64,000 bases of DNA from NCBI GenBank assembly GCA_001599295.1, contig BCGN01000006.1:930001-994000 (forward strand), written 5' to 3'. Shown here in pieces: positions 1-14,832 of the stretch; position 1 is the stretch's first letter, and every line of letters starts with the position of its first letter. Source of the stretch: Sporopachydermia quercuum. Lineage: Eukaryota > Ascomycota > Sporopachydermiomycetes > Sporopachydermiales > Sporopachydermiaceae. Made by a program: the position numbers and the translations under genes. Under the pieces are notes generated by a model. It had not been told where the DNA came from. It saw nothing but the letters and a program-made list of their open reading frames with translations, and ran no database searches.

Positions 1-1018
1 ATACTGCCAATGATTTCATAAACAACAGATAATCCTTGCCATCAGTTGTAGTGGGCTATGTANTATTTAGTTGTCATCTGGGCCCTTCTTAACTTATAGA
101 ACAATGTATAATTTTCTTTATTGTTGATTGTCACACTGTATGTTTGACTACAAAATGCAGTGGCTTGCGGTATAGTCACAGCGAAAACTCTACAGCAGTC
201 TTCTTTTTTACCGCGATTAATGCATTCAACCAAACAGCAACTGATAGATACAAATAATGATTTGCAGTTAAAACGCGTTTCGTTACTAAGATAAACATAA
301 CATACCTAGCTGAACGTCCAATGATCAGACACGTAGAAAAAACACGGTAATAACTGTAACGAGAAGAAACCGNTTGGAGATAATAAAATAAGGTTTTGGG
401 AGGGTAGCAGGGAAATGTGTAATGATGTAATGAGACATATTTATTGTTATGCATGGACTTTAAACATTGAATGGTACCTGATACGTGAGATGTGCTGCTG
501 GCATTACTAAGTAACTGCTTGCATGCAGCCCGTGTAAGAAAGTTAGGGAGCTCGGAGAGTCAAGATTATTGTGATGAATGATGATTTTTTGGAACTCAAT
601 CGTATAGGATTGTGGTTGGGCGGCATGACAGGTTGCAAACAGGCCAAGAAATGCTGTGCTAGGAGAATATCACGGCAGGACATGACCATCAGAGTTACCC
701 AGATAAAACGATGGAATAACTCGTTTATTAATTGAATCCGAAATAGATTGTCTGAGTAAACAGCGTTCAAACAAAGACTATTGTTTGGCTGTTAAAATAA
801 CTACTTCAGATTGTTTCCTGTTCCTGGTCACTAATTCAGCAACATATAGAATATCCAAGTTAAGTTTTTCTGAGAAACACAAAAGCGAGGTAGCAACGTT
901 TTCTTATTAAGAACAAGAAAGGTAATTGACCTATTCAACCTGCATATCACAATGCAATGAATAAAAAAAGATAAATACAGCATCAGGATCATTAATCAAT
1001 TGCAAGACACAAAAAGAC
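1..1018. other. Left-edge stretch without a supported gene
   Basis: Three open stretches of 63-92 codons lie on the minus strand, but none begins with ATG and none shows a recognisable domain. AT-rich sequence with two single N bases. I see no repeat or RNA gene here apart from the pol III T-tract at its right end. Confidence 0.6.
1011..1015 (-). terminator. Pol III terminator of tRNA-Gly
   Basis: A run of five T on the minus strand begins three bases after the discriminator base of the tRNA. This is the usual RNA polymerase III stop signal. Confidence 0.8.
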
Positions 1019-1089
1019 TGCGTCAGCCCGGAGTCGAACCGGGGGCTCTTCGATGGCAACGAAGAATTTTACCGCTAAACCACTAACGC
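1019..1089 (-). tRNA. tRNA-Gly (anticodon GCC)
   Basis: The minus strand folds as a complete 71-nt cloverleaf without intron. The acceptor arm pairs GCGTTAG with CTGACGC, with one G-T pair. The A-box region reads TGGTTTAGCGGT, the anticodon stem is CTTCG/CGAAG with loop TTGCCAT, and the B box is GGTTCGACTCC. The anticodon GCC occupies 1055-1057 and reads glycine codons GGC and GGU. The discriminator is A and CCA is not encoded, as expected for a eukaryotic nuclear tRNA. It closely resembles the well-known yeast tRNA-Gly(GCC). Confidence 0.97.
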
Positions 1090-1539
1090 CTCTTTGTGCT
1101 ATGTTATTGCCTGATCATATATCATTCAGTAGAATATTTTGAATCTTAAGAAAAATTGAAGAATTGTATTAGGATTCTTACTCTTTTTCCTTCTTCTCCT
1201 TCTTACTATTATTAATTAGAAAGAAAAGAATGAGAGTAAATAATCTGTGAGGTGAATAGTATATAAAAGGTACAAATAGGAATATTAAATAGATGAAAGT
1301 TAAAAGTTAATATGGTACGTAAAATATCACGTGGCTTGAGTTATAGCAGCAAGTATTTAATCGGTTATTTATTGAGAATATTATCAATTATTTATTAAAC
1401 TATTAGATGATGTGAAAATGTATTTATATAGGATACTATGTTTATGGTGTATACTAAGTAGATCACAATTACTTCTATGATAGTCATGACACATTTATAT
1501 AGCCTCAATGGGTTGATGCTGAAGGAAGCAATGTTTCAA
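1090..1539. other. Gap between tRNA and elongase 3' end
   Basis: AT-rich spacer that should hold the tRNA upstream region and the 3' UTR of the elongase. It contains a palindromic TCACGTG E-box at 1327-1333. No open frame of note. Confidence 0.5.
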
Positions 1540-2544
1540 TTAATTGGTTTTAATTGCTTTCTTGTTAGCAGAAGCTTTTTGGTTTCTTTTAACATAAGAA
1601 TCAATCCAAAAGGAAACAAAGAGCCAAGTCAATGGTGCTAAGTAGATAACGTTGAATGCAACAGCAAATGTTTGACCGAAATCACCAATACAAGAGCAAT
1701 AGTTCTTAGTACCAGGATCAAAATAAGAAATGAAGATATGCAAAACAGCTCCCGAACCACCGAAAATGAACTGGCAAATTTGAGCCGTGGTTAATGTTCT
1801 CTTGACAAAGAGTGGCACTCTAATCTTCAATGCTGTTAAGGTGTAATAAAAATACATAATGGAGTGGATCAAAGAATTGAAAACAACAAAGATCCAAATA
1901 GGAGGTGAAGCAAATCTAATTCCAGCCCACATCGATAACATAGCACCAGAGTGATGATAAGTTTGCAATAATGAAGATTGCTTACCTTTGATTAAAATGA
2001 TCGCAGTATCAAGAACTTCGTAAAATTTACTCAGGTAGAAGTAGAAACCATAATATGATAAACCCTTTTCCCATATACCTTCAGAAAGGGAGCATAATGA
2101 TCTCCAGATTGCTGACTTAGAACTGAATACGTTTATACTGTACAATGAGTATTCATTCTTGCTTGTTAATTCATACATAGTAGATCCGATGCTAGATGTC
2201 ATACCGACAAAGGTCCAGATTGAATAAGCACATAGTCCAATATTATGAATTAAGACGAATAGTTTGAATGCAACAGAATTAACAAAAGCATTAGGGTCAC
2301 TATTACGCTTTTGAATCTCCTTTTGATGAGTTCTGTTATAGTAATTCCATAAATGGGCGGTAAATGCGTACAAGGTAGCAATGGTCAAGGGAGTCCTCAC
2401 ATCCATGGTNAAATCCCACCATCTTCTAATAAATGGAGATGAGAGAGAATCTGGATAGGGTGTCACTGGTGGTAGTCCATGAGGCCAAACCAATGCTTCC
2501 TTTGGAGGCATCTTAAAGATCGATGCTGCAATACTGCTATTCAT
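1540..2544 (-). CDS. ELO-family very-long-chain or polyunsaturated fatty acid elongase
   Basis: 334-residue ELO (GNS1/SUR4) protein, the condensing enzyme that adds malonyl-CoA to acyl-CoA in the ER membrane. Several hydrophobic segments surround the family core. The histidine box at residues 194-198 reads QTYHH, followed by SGAMLSMWAGIRF, and a downstream segment has NSLIHSIMYFYYTLTAL, the conserved NxxIHxxMYxYY region. The first residue of the box is Gln, where Saccharomyces Elo1-3 have His. From memory, Gln here is common in elongases that act on polyunsaturated or branched substrates. The C-terminus is lysine-rich, consistent with an ER protein. I chose the ATG at 2544; the frame is open four codons further but without an earlier ATG. 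One N falls in the N-terminal part. Substrate cannot be told from sequence. Confidence 0.9.
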   Translation of the reverse strand: MNSSIAASIFKMPPKEALVWPHGLPPVTPYPDSLSSPFIRRWWDXTMDVRTPLTIATLYAFTAHLWNYYNRTHQKEIQKRNSDPNAFVNSVAFKLFVLIHNIGLCAYSIWTFVGMTSSIGSTMYELTSKNEYSLYSINVFSSKSAIWRSLCSLSEGIWEKGLSYYGFYFYLSKFYEVLDTAIILIKGKQSSLLQTYHHSGAMLSMWAGIRFASPPIWIFVVFNSLIHSIMYFYYTLTALKIRVPLFVKRTLTTAQICQFIFGGSGAVLHIFISYFDPGTKNYCSCIGDFGQTFAVAFNVIYLAPLTWLFVSFWIDSYVKRNQKASANKKAIKTN

Positions 2545-6507
<3,963 letters not shown>

Positions 6508-6960
6508 TCTGCGAGCGGATATATAAATGTTTGGTTTAAGAAAAGAATTTGTTTGATTCCAAGAAATAACTGAAGCTGTTTTATTTTATACCATAGTAGC
6601 TATGCTACTTGTATTAATCACTTACCCTGCAACTGCTGCTCTTGCTCTTTTTTTCTACGAACAAATACAGGATGTAATCCACAGCTTTGCATTGGTATAT
6701 AATGTATCAACTAGTAGGTATACTATTCTACTGGTTTCGAAGAAAGATTGTTCGTTCTATACATAATGATATTTACATACATTATATTATAACTGTTCAT
6801 TGAGAATAGAATTCTAATATATATTGGATTTGAAACTCAAATATGTGCAGTCAACCTTCCATATGGCACAGTGCGTTCTGAGCCTTATCACAACATATTT
6901 TTCATTATCATTTATCATTATCATTATTCCACACTCCACTTATAGTGCCATATATAAACA
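6508..6960. other. Convergent 3' spacer, MAP kinase / Asi-type gene
   Basis: AT-rich spacer between two convergent genes, expected to contain both 3' UTRs. No other feature seen. Confidence 0.5.
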
Positions 6961-8901
6961 TTAAGGAATAAATATCTTGGAATATGCCTGTACTTTCCTT
7001 CTACAACAAACACATTCAACGCTCTTGTTGATTACCAGCTGCGATCTGCATTCGTCACAAATAGCTAGACAACGACATGGCCAGACAATAATTTGTCTTG
7101 GATTACACAAACATACAACACAGGACATGGCATCTGGATTTTGAGCAGATTCATTCAAAGGTCTTCTTGCTTTTAGAACCGAGAGCAGTTTCTCCTCTTC
7201 AGATTTAGGCTTCAAGGCAGCATACGCAAGTCTGGTTAAAGGACCTGAATGTGATAAATGTGTGGATAAGATATTAACGAATTCTTCATCTTCAGGTGTC
7301 TCTGGTGAAATCAAGTGGGACATTTCAGTAGGCGTGAATATAGAAATATCACCTTCTATTTCTCCATCGGCTTCGGAATCATTTTCACCCAAATCGCTTT
7401 CTAGATCAGACTCTTCTTCCAAAATTTCGTCATCCCAGTCGTCATCGGTGTCAGAATAGCTACTGTCGGACAATTCAGTATTGGTTTCTGTCGCGTTGAT
7501 TGATAGTGAGCCATCACCAGCTGATATACCCGGCTTCCTTTTTCTTGGTTTCAAAAATCCAGGAAATAGTCTTCGTAGGGTCTTGCTAATGATCATCCGA
7601 CAATATAATGATGCCATTGATATAGTGAGTCGTACTGATGAGATATAGTCGATATTTGGTGAAGAATCAGTAGTTGTGATGGCAGGAAATATTCTGAGTG
7701 CGAAATGGCTCATGAACGTTGGTGTATTGACAGGTGAAGTCTGCTCCATTGGAATAGCAGTTTCATTGGAGAACCCAGATAATTGGGATAACTTTTTAGG
7801 TGATTCCTCATTTATTAAAAAGCTGAGAGAGCTGTCATTCGCTATTTTTGTTAAGTACTGTTGTTCCAGCCATGTTCTTTCTGGAGTTACTATTGGATCA
7901 AGCTCGAATGTATATGAAATATTGACAATAGAGGTCACAGACCAATAGAACAGTTTCTGAGCGAATGATTGTAAATCTTCGTTAGAGTCAACAGAGATGA
8001 AAAGTGGAGGTGGTGATCGAGAGAGGTTTCTGGAGCCTCCGACGAAATAAGCGGCCAGCTCATAAATAAATACGCAGACCAAGGAAAATGCCAATGTTAA
8101 AAATTGTGGTAATATCGCAAATAAGCAAACTATTGGAAGTTTGAGAATATTATCATTTAGACAGCAGTAAGCAAAATACATCAATGTCGTAGCATCAAAA
8201 AATAGTGATGGAATAATGCGGAGTTTGCTTTTATTGAATAAACTGAATAAATGTATCACCACCTGCTTAACACCCGATATTATGCATATATTTAGGAACT
8301 CGGGAGAAAATCTATTGGATCCTTGTGCTTCTTGAAATATCAATGAATACTCAAATAAGTTCAGAGTGTTCTCGTTAAAACATAAGACTCCTTGTATTGA
8401 GCTTGTTATGATTTCAATAAACTGGCTGAAAAATAAAGCAAGATATAAATTCCAATAAACATCATTAGGTGCAATCAGTAGCATATTTTCCATATTGTTA
8501 TTAGTTGTAGGCTCGCTTCCTTCTAGTATACTCTGAAGATAGCCATCAACAGCGAAAGAAAAGCTCAATTGGTCTTTCGGTCTCAATTCGTCTTGAACCA
8601 TTGAAACTCCAGAAGAATACCATGATAATAGAAAGAATGGTACTAATGATAAAACTAAAGGAGCTATTGCTACTGATCGCAGGAGGAATCTCACTCTGAA
8701 TGGTAGATTTCTCGGCCTGCTTGATCTACTGAAAGTAGATGCTCTATTGAGGATAATTGACATAGAAAAGCATGTTGCTGCATACCTTGATGTAAAAAAG
8801 GATAACAGAGATGAAGCTCTATTAGACGCTTGATTTTCTTCTGCTGTTGCAGAATCAATGACAGCTTGTGCTAAACCTTGGATTATGGTCGTTATTCCCA
8901 T
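6961..8901 (-). CDS. Asi1/Asi3-type multi-pass membrane RING ubiquitin ligase
   Basis: 646-residue membrane protein with about five hydrophobic segments in its first half, for example around RFLLRSVAIAPLVLSLVPFF and LPQFLTLAFSLVCVFIYELA. A long acidic, Ser-rich loop follows (about residues 480-570). The extreme C-terminal RING-like domain reads CVVC, WPCRCLAICDEC and CVCC, with Cys where classical RINGs have His. This order and the ending KIFIP match Asi1/Asi3 of Saccharomyces, inner-nuclear-membrane ligases that degrade Stp1/Stp2 precursors and mislocalised membrane proteins. I place the start at the ATG at 8901. The frame is open for 40 more codons but begins with GTG and contains three N bases. 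Whether this is Asi1 or Asi3 cannot be decided. Confidence 0.85.
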   Translation of the reverse strand: MGITTIIQGLAQAVIDSATAEENQASNRASSLLSFFTSRYAATCFSMSIILNRASTFSRSSRPRNLPFRVRFLLRSVAIAPLVLSLVPFFLLSWYSSGVSMVQDELRPKDQLSFSFAVDGYLQSILEGSEPTTNNNMENMLLIAPNDVYWNLYLALFFSQFIEIITSSIQGVLCFNENTLNLFEYSLIFQEAQGSNRFSPEFLNICIISGVKQVVIHLFSLFNKSKLRIIPSLFFDATTLMYFAYCCLNDNILKLPIVCLFAILPQFLTLAFSLVCVFIYELAAYFVGGSRNLSRSPPPLFISVDSNEDLQSFAQKLFYWSVTSIVNISYTFELDPIVTPERTWLEQQYLTKIANDSSLSFLINEESPKKLSQLSGFSNETAIPMEQTSPVNTPTFMSHFALRIFPAITTTDSSPNIDYISSVRLTISMASLYCRMIISKTLRRLFPGFLKPRKRKPGISAGDGSLSINATETNTELSDSSYSDTDDDWDDEILEEESDLESDLGENDSEADGEIEGDISIFTPTEMSHLISPETPEDEEFVNILSTHLSHSGPLTRLAYAALKPKSEEEKLLSVLKARRPLNESAQNPDAMSCVVCLCNPRQIIVWPCRCLAICDECRSQLVINKSVECVCCRRKVQAYSKIFIP

Positions 8902-11721
8902 TTCTGTATGGCTGTCCTTCTGATNTTTAATNTGTGAACTAAACNGTTGGTCTGAAAGAACCAAACAAACGTAAGGGGTTGATACGTGGGCTCTAATGAA
9001 CGCCGACCAGATAAGAGCCACACAATTTGTTTCGCAAATATATATATTATTATTCCTTTATACTGATATTCTATGCCANTATCTTAGTTTGCCTTCTCAA
9101 TCAGTTGTCACTTGTACCACTTGTCCTTGAGGTATGACTTGATGTAAGCACAGAGTTCCCACCTAAGTAATTTGGAGACTTGAGCGTAATGTATCCTATT
9201 TAAAATGAAAATGCAAACCCCAATTGATCTCTATATTGTGAGGTATTATTAAACTTTTTTATCTTATCGTGCATGCAAATTATTTTTATATATTGATAGA
9301 TGAAGATGATGTAAATATCCTATTATTCCTATTATCGTATCAGTTATCCTCCATTTCTGTTGCCTATCTCATAGTGGATCTCGGAAATCATAGTGCTGGT
9401 TTGGAGATCAATATCATTTCCGTAATTGGGGTTATCTCACGTGGGCAATCATAGCGATAGCGCCTCGGATCAAACAACAGATGATAAAGTCAATGATCTA
9501 TCGATGATAATGCAGTAGAGTAAACTGGGAAGGCACATAGTTAATTTTTAATAGCTAGNATGTAGATTGGGTGAAGTGTTTGAGGTTTATGATAGAATTA
9601 ATACAGATTATTCAGATAAGATGTTGATTGAAATGTGTGGGATACGGCTCATATTCGGTCCAGGTTCCTACTACTCGCTCTGTACAGAATGAAAAGTAGT
9701 GCGACAAGATAAATGTTAGGAAGACCGAGGAAGGCTTATTGAAAGAAACAAATAAAGGTGATATCTTGGTGAAGATATGGATTTGCAATTGAACTTATTG
9801 TGAAGCAAAAATTATGAACATTGAGGAATAGAGGCAGAACAAGAATCATATCCTGTCTTTTTTGATTCCAGAACCCATTGCGAGGCTAATTTATGTCATA
9901 AGTGCGTGACATGATAAAAGTCTGGGGTTAATAAATGTGTCAAAGGACCTATGAATAATTTATTGTCATTTATAATTGATAGAGTAGAGAAATTGACATC
10001 AAGGATCGTTGAAGCAAAACTCCGTTGAAAATATAGGGTTCCGTTTTATAAGCTATTGATTTGTTCATATTCAAATGGTGAGATAACAGTATCAAGAACA
10101 AACAGTTCATCATTATAATGTCACACTGTATGGCAGGACGTGAATTGGCCTCTGATTCATAAATACTCAACTGTCTTCGTCCTGATCAACGAACACTGCT
10201 CTTGCAACCAGGACGGACAATTTTCAAGGATATATGNGGTCTGTTATCCATATTACATCTAACAAGCAAAGCTATCATTTTGTATCCTCGTCAAGAACGG
10301 TTAATATCATGACAGATTAGTATGCCTCTCATTTGATGAATTCTAGGCGACTTNACCGAAACGGGTATGTCATGATTCTCATCAAGTTTGACGAGCAACC
10401 AGGATTTGATGAATCATGGTGAAACCACTGTTAGCTTGCCTCTTCAGATAAAAACAAAAAATTCATATGATTAATGGTTGTGAATTGGATCCAATATTCT
10501 TTATACAAGTTGTATGGATGAAGAATGNTGAGATTCTCTCATGTCATTTACATATCATTCATATTCAGCTCGTTTGAGAACCATCTTCTTTCTTAAGTAT
10601 AAAATTTACTCAATCTGGAACAATGGGACTTCTTAATCCATGCTGTAATTCTACTTTTCCTTTAATCAAATGTTAACTCTATGTGATGTGATGTCTTTCA
10701 TTTGTGATGGAAAGGTTCAATGTTATGCGAATTATTTATAAGCCTTAGCATGCCAACCGGAACGGAATACCTCCGTTATTCCTTTGAGTGGACCCTAAGA
10801 GTAGACATAAATAAAGGTTAGTTTCTTCCGTTATTAAGGATTCGCTTCGTTAATGTTTGAAATTTCCGGTTGTTTACAGTTAAAGGGTGTCATTTGCAGG
10901 CTCTTGTACTTTCTTTGAGTTCTCCTCGTAAATTGTATGAGTCAACATTTGAATGAATAATCAAAGATTTGCTAGGTTAATGTACTAACAAAAATACAAT
11001 GTCAGTATCATGTTGTTATTATGGCTTTTATTGCAAATAGCAGGGAATCTCGTTTTTATGTACTATGATTAGTAAGTAAACGTTCTATATGTTTTTATGC
11101 TTCTTCGTATCTCGGTTGATGCAGTTTATCTTCGCAAGATTCATTTCTTTGCGTGTTCTATCGACCTCCAGAGATATAACAATTTCGCATATCAAGAATT
11201 AAACCCAGAGTCCAAAAGATATTCTTTTATTCGCTACCTGATCCTTTTCTCTCTACATCTCTTAAATTCTTTTCTCTACCATATCGTCAACAAAACCTCC
11301 GATAATGTCACAACAATTATCNTAATGAAACCCTGACAATCTTGCCTCGTCTCACTATATCAGTTCAATATAGTAATTCATCACAGGTAAGCTTTTGTGC
11401 TTCGTTGGACTTACGTACTGATTTTCCATCCGTATACACATTTAACCTTTGAAAGGTCTCATTATGTTTCCCCACTTTTTTCCTTCATGTGGATATATAA
11501 ATAATGCAAAATCCTTTTCATTTACTGTTATATAATTGGTAATAATTATGTTGATGCGCAATTGAAGGGTTGACGACTATAATCAGCCGGACNTGTTAAT
11601 ATTTTGACAGTGCAACAGCGTTAGTTTTAAGGTGTCGAATTAAAGCTAGAAAAGCTATAGAGTTGATTGAATGGAACAGGAAGACCAATTAGTCATAGAT
11701 TTAGAGAGTACAATATAGAAA
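8902..11721. other. 2.8-kb divergent stretch, Asi-type gene / aspartate aminotransferase
   Basis: No supported gene; open frames at 9269-9454, 9970-10170 and 11097-11336 are short and without domains. It should hold two divergent promoters. Visible motifs are a TCACGTG box at 9437-9443, a CGG-N7-CCG inverted triplet at 10763-10775 (the kind of site bound by Zn2Cys6 dimers) and TGAGTCA at 10938-10944. Confidence 0.5.
10938..10944. promoter_or_regulatory. TGAGTCA, Gcn4/AP-1-type site upstream of AAT
   Basis: A perfect palindromic TGAGTCA lies about 780 bp before the aspartate aminotransferase ATG. Gcn4 binds this sequence in yeast amino-acid biosynthesis promoters. The distance is long, so the link is only suggestive. 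Confidence 0.25.
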
Positions 11722-12945
11722 ATGACTTTCGAACTCACAGAAGCTCCAGCGGATCCTTTGTTTGCATTAGCTGCTAAATATAAGGCAGATCCTTTCGAAA
11801 AGAAGGTCGATTTAGGAATTGGTGCGTATAGGGATGATAAAGGTAAAACTTGGATTTTGAGCGCTGTGANGAAAGCTGAGAAGTTATTACAGGCAGATGA
11901 TTCTTTCAACCATGAGTATTTACCAATCACAGGTCTTCCAGAATATACATCAAATGCGGCCAAGATAATCTTTGGAGAGAAGTTAGGTAAAAGCATAGCA
12001 GAGGAAGGAAAATTAGTGTCAGTTCAATCCGTCTCAGGTACGGGATCTCTACATATTGCTGCAGCATTCATTTACAAGTTTTCTCCTGTGACACCGGAGA
12101 TATTAGTGACTAACCCCACATGGGCGAATCATAAACAAATTTTTGAAACTAAAGGTTTTGTAGTTAAGTCTTTACCATACTGGAATGCAGAAACTCGAGG
12201 TCTTGATTTTGAAGCTTATATTCAGGGTATAAAGACAGCGAAGAGTGGTTCAGTGATAATCTTACATAGCTGTGCCCACAATCCGACCGGTGTGGATCCT
12301 ACAAAGGAGCAGTGGGATCAAATTTTTTCAGCTATCAGAGAAAACCAGCTTTACCCCATTTTTGACACTGCGTACCAAGGGTTCGCTTCGGGTGATTTAG
12401 TGAAAGATGCTTGGTCCATCAACAGATATCTTGAAACTGGTACTGATACTGTACCAGCTGAATTCATTATCTGCCAGTCGTTTGCTAAAAATTTCGGTCT
12501 TTATGGAGAAAGAGCCGGATGTTTTCATATTGTGATAAGTCCCTCAGAATCTGCTAAAGCTGTGAAGTCTCAACTAGCCAAAATTATTAGAAGCGAAATT
12601 TCCAATCCTCCTGCATATGGTTCAAAGATCGTTCTGAAGATCTGTTCAACGCCAGAGTTATACCAACAATGGCAAGAGGACCTGAAAGAAATGTCGTCCA
12701 GAATTCTGAAGATGAGAGTAGAATTGAGGTCAAAAATTGAAGCTCTTGGATCGAAGAACTCATGGGAACATATCACTAATCAAATTGGAATGTTTTCTTT
12801 CACTGGTCTTTCACCTGAACAGGTGAATATCCTNGTCAATGATTACCACATTTATTTAACCCAGAATGGTAGAATATCAATGTCTGGTGTCAACTCTGGT
12901 AATGTAGATTACATTGCCAACGCAATTTATAATGTTACTAAATAA
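11722..12945 (+). CDS. AAT2: Aspartate aminotransferase, probably cytosolic
   Basis: 407-residue class I PLP aminotransferase that interconverts aspartate + 2-oxoglutarate and oxaloacetate + glutamate. It starts with ADPLFALAAKYKAD and VDLGIGAYRDDKGK, and carries SGTGSLHIAAAF (cofactor phosphate region), HSCAHNPTGVDPT (Asn for the PLP ring), FDTAYQGFASG (Asp-Tyr pair) and the PLP lysine in SFAKNFGLYGERAG (Lys256). The C-terminal GRISMSGVN provides the substrate-binding arginine. No mitochondrial presequence is visible, and the end NVTK is not a peroxisomal signal, so cytosolic location is inferred, as for Saccharomyces AAT2. The length fits the family. Two N bases affect single residues. Confidence 0.96.
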   Translation: MTFELTEAPADPLFALAAKYKADPFEKKVDLGIGAYRDDKGKTWILSAVXKAEKLLQADDSFNHEYLPITGLPEYTSNAAKIIFGEKLGKSIAEEGKLVSVQSVSGTGSLHIAAAFIYKFSPVTPEILVTNPTWANHKQIFETKGFVVKSLPYWNAETRGLDFEAYIQGIKTAKSGSVIILHSCAHNPTGVDPTKEQWDQIFSAIRENQLYPIFDTAYQGFASGDLVKDAWSINRYLETGTDTVPAEFIICQSFAKNFGLYGERAGCFHIVISPSESAKAVKSQLAKIIRSEISNPPAYGSKIVLKICSTPELYQQWQEDLKEMSSRILKMRVELRSKIEALGSKNSWEHITNQIGMFSFTGLSPEQVNIXVNDYHIYLTQNGRISMSGVNSGNVDYIANAIYNVTK

Positions 12946-13095
12946 GTAATACTCACAAAGTTAGTATACAGGGATAGAGGCTATTTTTAATATATTTTGT
13001 AATATACAGTATTGTAAATTAATANTTAATTTCTAATACATCTGGTTTATTCTCCTGGAAAATAATTCGGCAGTATAAGTGCGATTACACACATG

Positions 13096-14832
13096 CTAAT
13101 CTCTGTCAAGAGTGCTGTGAAGATGATACTCTCTCATAAAGCATACACATGCGAATGCTAGTGCATTGGTAACCAATGCAAACAAAAATGCACTTTTGAT
13201 GCCCTTTTCAAAGGCTGATATTATGTAAGGTTTGAACCCTTCAAACTTAGGATTGCTTGTTATGTCTTTGATATTGTTGATATTCCTTAATAGTCTCTGG
13301 GCCATCCCTTTCAAAACTGTACCCGACAGCTGCCTAGATAAGGGTAATGTTTTGTTGGCTTGTTCGAGACTAGTCAATAGTTCTTTTGATAGAACTACCT
13401 GGTAGAAAGCTGTTGATACAGAAACACCTATTGTCGAACCAGTAGCTCTAAATGCATATTGAATTGAAGTTGTTACAGCTTGAAATTCCTGTGGTACTGC
13501 TGCTATCAGTGCCAGTAGTGTCACGGTTAACATTGCAGCATAGCCGAACCCAGGTAATAAAAGCAGTAAGTATTGTCTAAGAGGTCTTATTCTATTATTC
13601 ATTAGACATATATCAACAACACCTAGTAAAGCCATTATACCGGTGATAATAGAAAACCATTTATATTTACCCGTTCGTTTCATATAGTAGCCAGATATCA
13701 AGGAGCCTGTTGAGACACCTACGAAATTTGAAACGAGTCGAGAACCAGACTCGGAGTCAGACAGTCCTAAAACAACCTCAAAATACATAGGGACAAAGTA
13801 CAAGTAAGTGTATACTGACATTGTCATGAACCAATTTGTCAGAGAGGAAGCAAGAATTGTTCTGTTGGCAAGCAGATAAATAGGAACCACTGGTTCTTCA
13901 GCCACATACAATTCAACGTATACAAAAGCACCTCCGACCAGTAGAGATATCGCATAAATTATAAATATTTCGGGGCTTCTCCATGCGAATTCTTTACCAC
14001 CAGAAGCAGTTGCAAACATAAACAACAATAGTGCTGATACCAAAAGAAAAGAACCTGTAAAATCAACTCTAGAGAGATTCTTTTTATTAGTTTCTGGTTC
14101 GTCGTCTCCGCTTGATTCATCCACAGCGCCGTAATTTGAATCTACCTTCTTGGGATGTTGAAGAAATACATATATTAATGTACCAGAGCCAATCGCTATA
14201 GGCACTTGGAAAAAGAAGCAAGCTCTCCAACCCCATGCGTCAGAAACCAATCCTCCAACCACTCCTCCTAAAGCAGCTCCGCAGCCAAATGCCAAATTAC
14301 CCAGTCCCTGAAAAACACCTCTTTGTCTCAATGGCACAAAATCAGACATTGTAATTGTGCTGAGTGATGTCAGACCTCCACCTCCAATACCAGTGACAAA
14401 TCTGCCCACAACTAATACTTCCAGGGTATGTGCCTCACCACATATCAAACAGCCAAAAGCAAAGACACTATTGCAGAAAAGTAAGAGAACCCTTCTACCA
14501 AAGATGTCACTGATTTTGCCATATAATGGCTGAAATGCTGCTGTAGATAGTAAATATCCTGTAGCAATCCAGGAAATTTTGTCCATATCATTCAAGTCTG
14601 ATGCAATATGAATCAACAAAGCTGTCACGATGGTAGCATCCATTGCTGCTAAGAACACTCCAACCAATAATGATGATATGATGCATGTTTTCTGAAACTG
14701 AGATATTTTCGGTGGGTTTATTGATAAGACGGTCTCATGAGTCTGAGTTCGCTGAATATTTTCAAGCTCTGCATGTTGTGCTTCACTTGTTATAGGACGT
14801 GGAGGTATGAGTAGTGATTCTTCGTCTGACAT
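13096..14832 (-). CDS. MFS transporter, DHA2 family, vacuolar basic amino acid transporter (VBA/Fnx) type
   Basis: 578 residues with about 14 predicted membrane spans, the size and layout of the DHA2 drug:H+ antiporter-like family. After a polar N-terminus the first span region reads LLVGVFLAAMDATIVTALL. Motif A appears as LYGKISDIFGRRVLLL, and GRFVTGIGGGGLTSLSTI with SDFVPLRQRGVFQG follows. A charged loop after span six holds YGAVDESSGDDEPETNKK. This pattern is that of Vba1-3 of Saccharomyces and Fnx1/2 of fission yeast, which move basic amino acids into the vacuole. Drug export is the alternative within DHA2. The ATG at 14832 is the first in frame. Its 3' end is 150 bp from that of the convergent AAT gene. 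Confidence 0.85.
   Translation of the reverse strand: MSDEESLLIPPRPITSEAQHAELENIQRTQTHETVLSINPPKISQFQKTCIISSLLVGVFLAAMDATIVTALLIHIASDLNDMDKISWIATGYLLSTAAFQPLYGKISDIFGRRVLLLFCNSVFAFGCLICGEAHTLEVLVVGRFVTGIGGGGLTSLSTITMSDFVPLRQRGVFQGLGNLAFGCGAALGGVVGGLVSDAWGWRACFFFQVPIAIGSGTLIYVFLQHPKKVDSNYGAVDESSGDDEPETNKKNLSRVDFTGSFLLVSALLLFMFATASGGKEFAWRSPEIFIIYAISLLVGGAFVYVELYVAEEPVVPIYLLANRTILASSLTNWFMTMSVYTYLYFVPMYFEVVLGLSDSESGSRLVSNFVGVSTGSLISGYYMKRTGKYKWFSIITGIMALLGVVDICLMNNRIRPLRQYLLLLLPGFGYAAMLTVTLLALIAAVPQEFQAVTTSIQYAFRATGSTIGVSVSTAFYQVVLSKELLTSLEQANKTLPLSRQLSGTVLKGMAQRLLRNINNIKDITSNPKFEGFKPYIISAFEKGIKSAFLFALVTNALAFACVCFMREYHLHSTLDRD

Noticed and set aside
42-770. Three minus-strand open frames of 63-92 codons at the left edge
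   Set aside because: None starts with ATG, none has a domain, and composition is not coding-like.
8902-9021. 40-codon N-terminal extension of the Asi-type protein
   Set aside because: Begins with GTG, contains three N bases, and the ATG at 8901 gives a sensible start.
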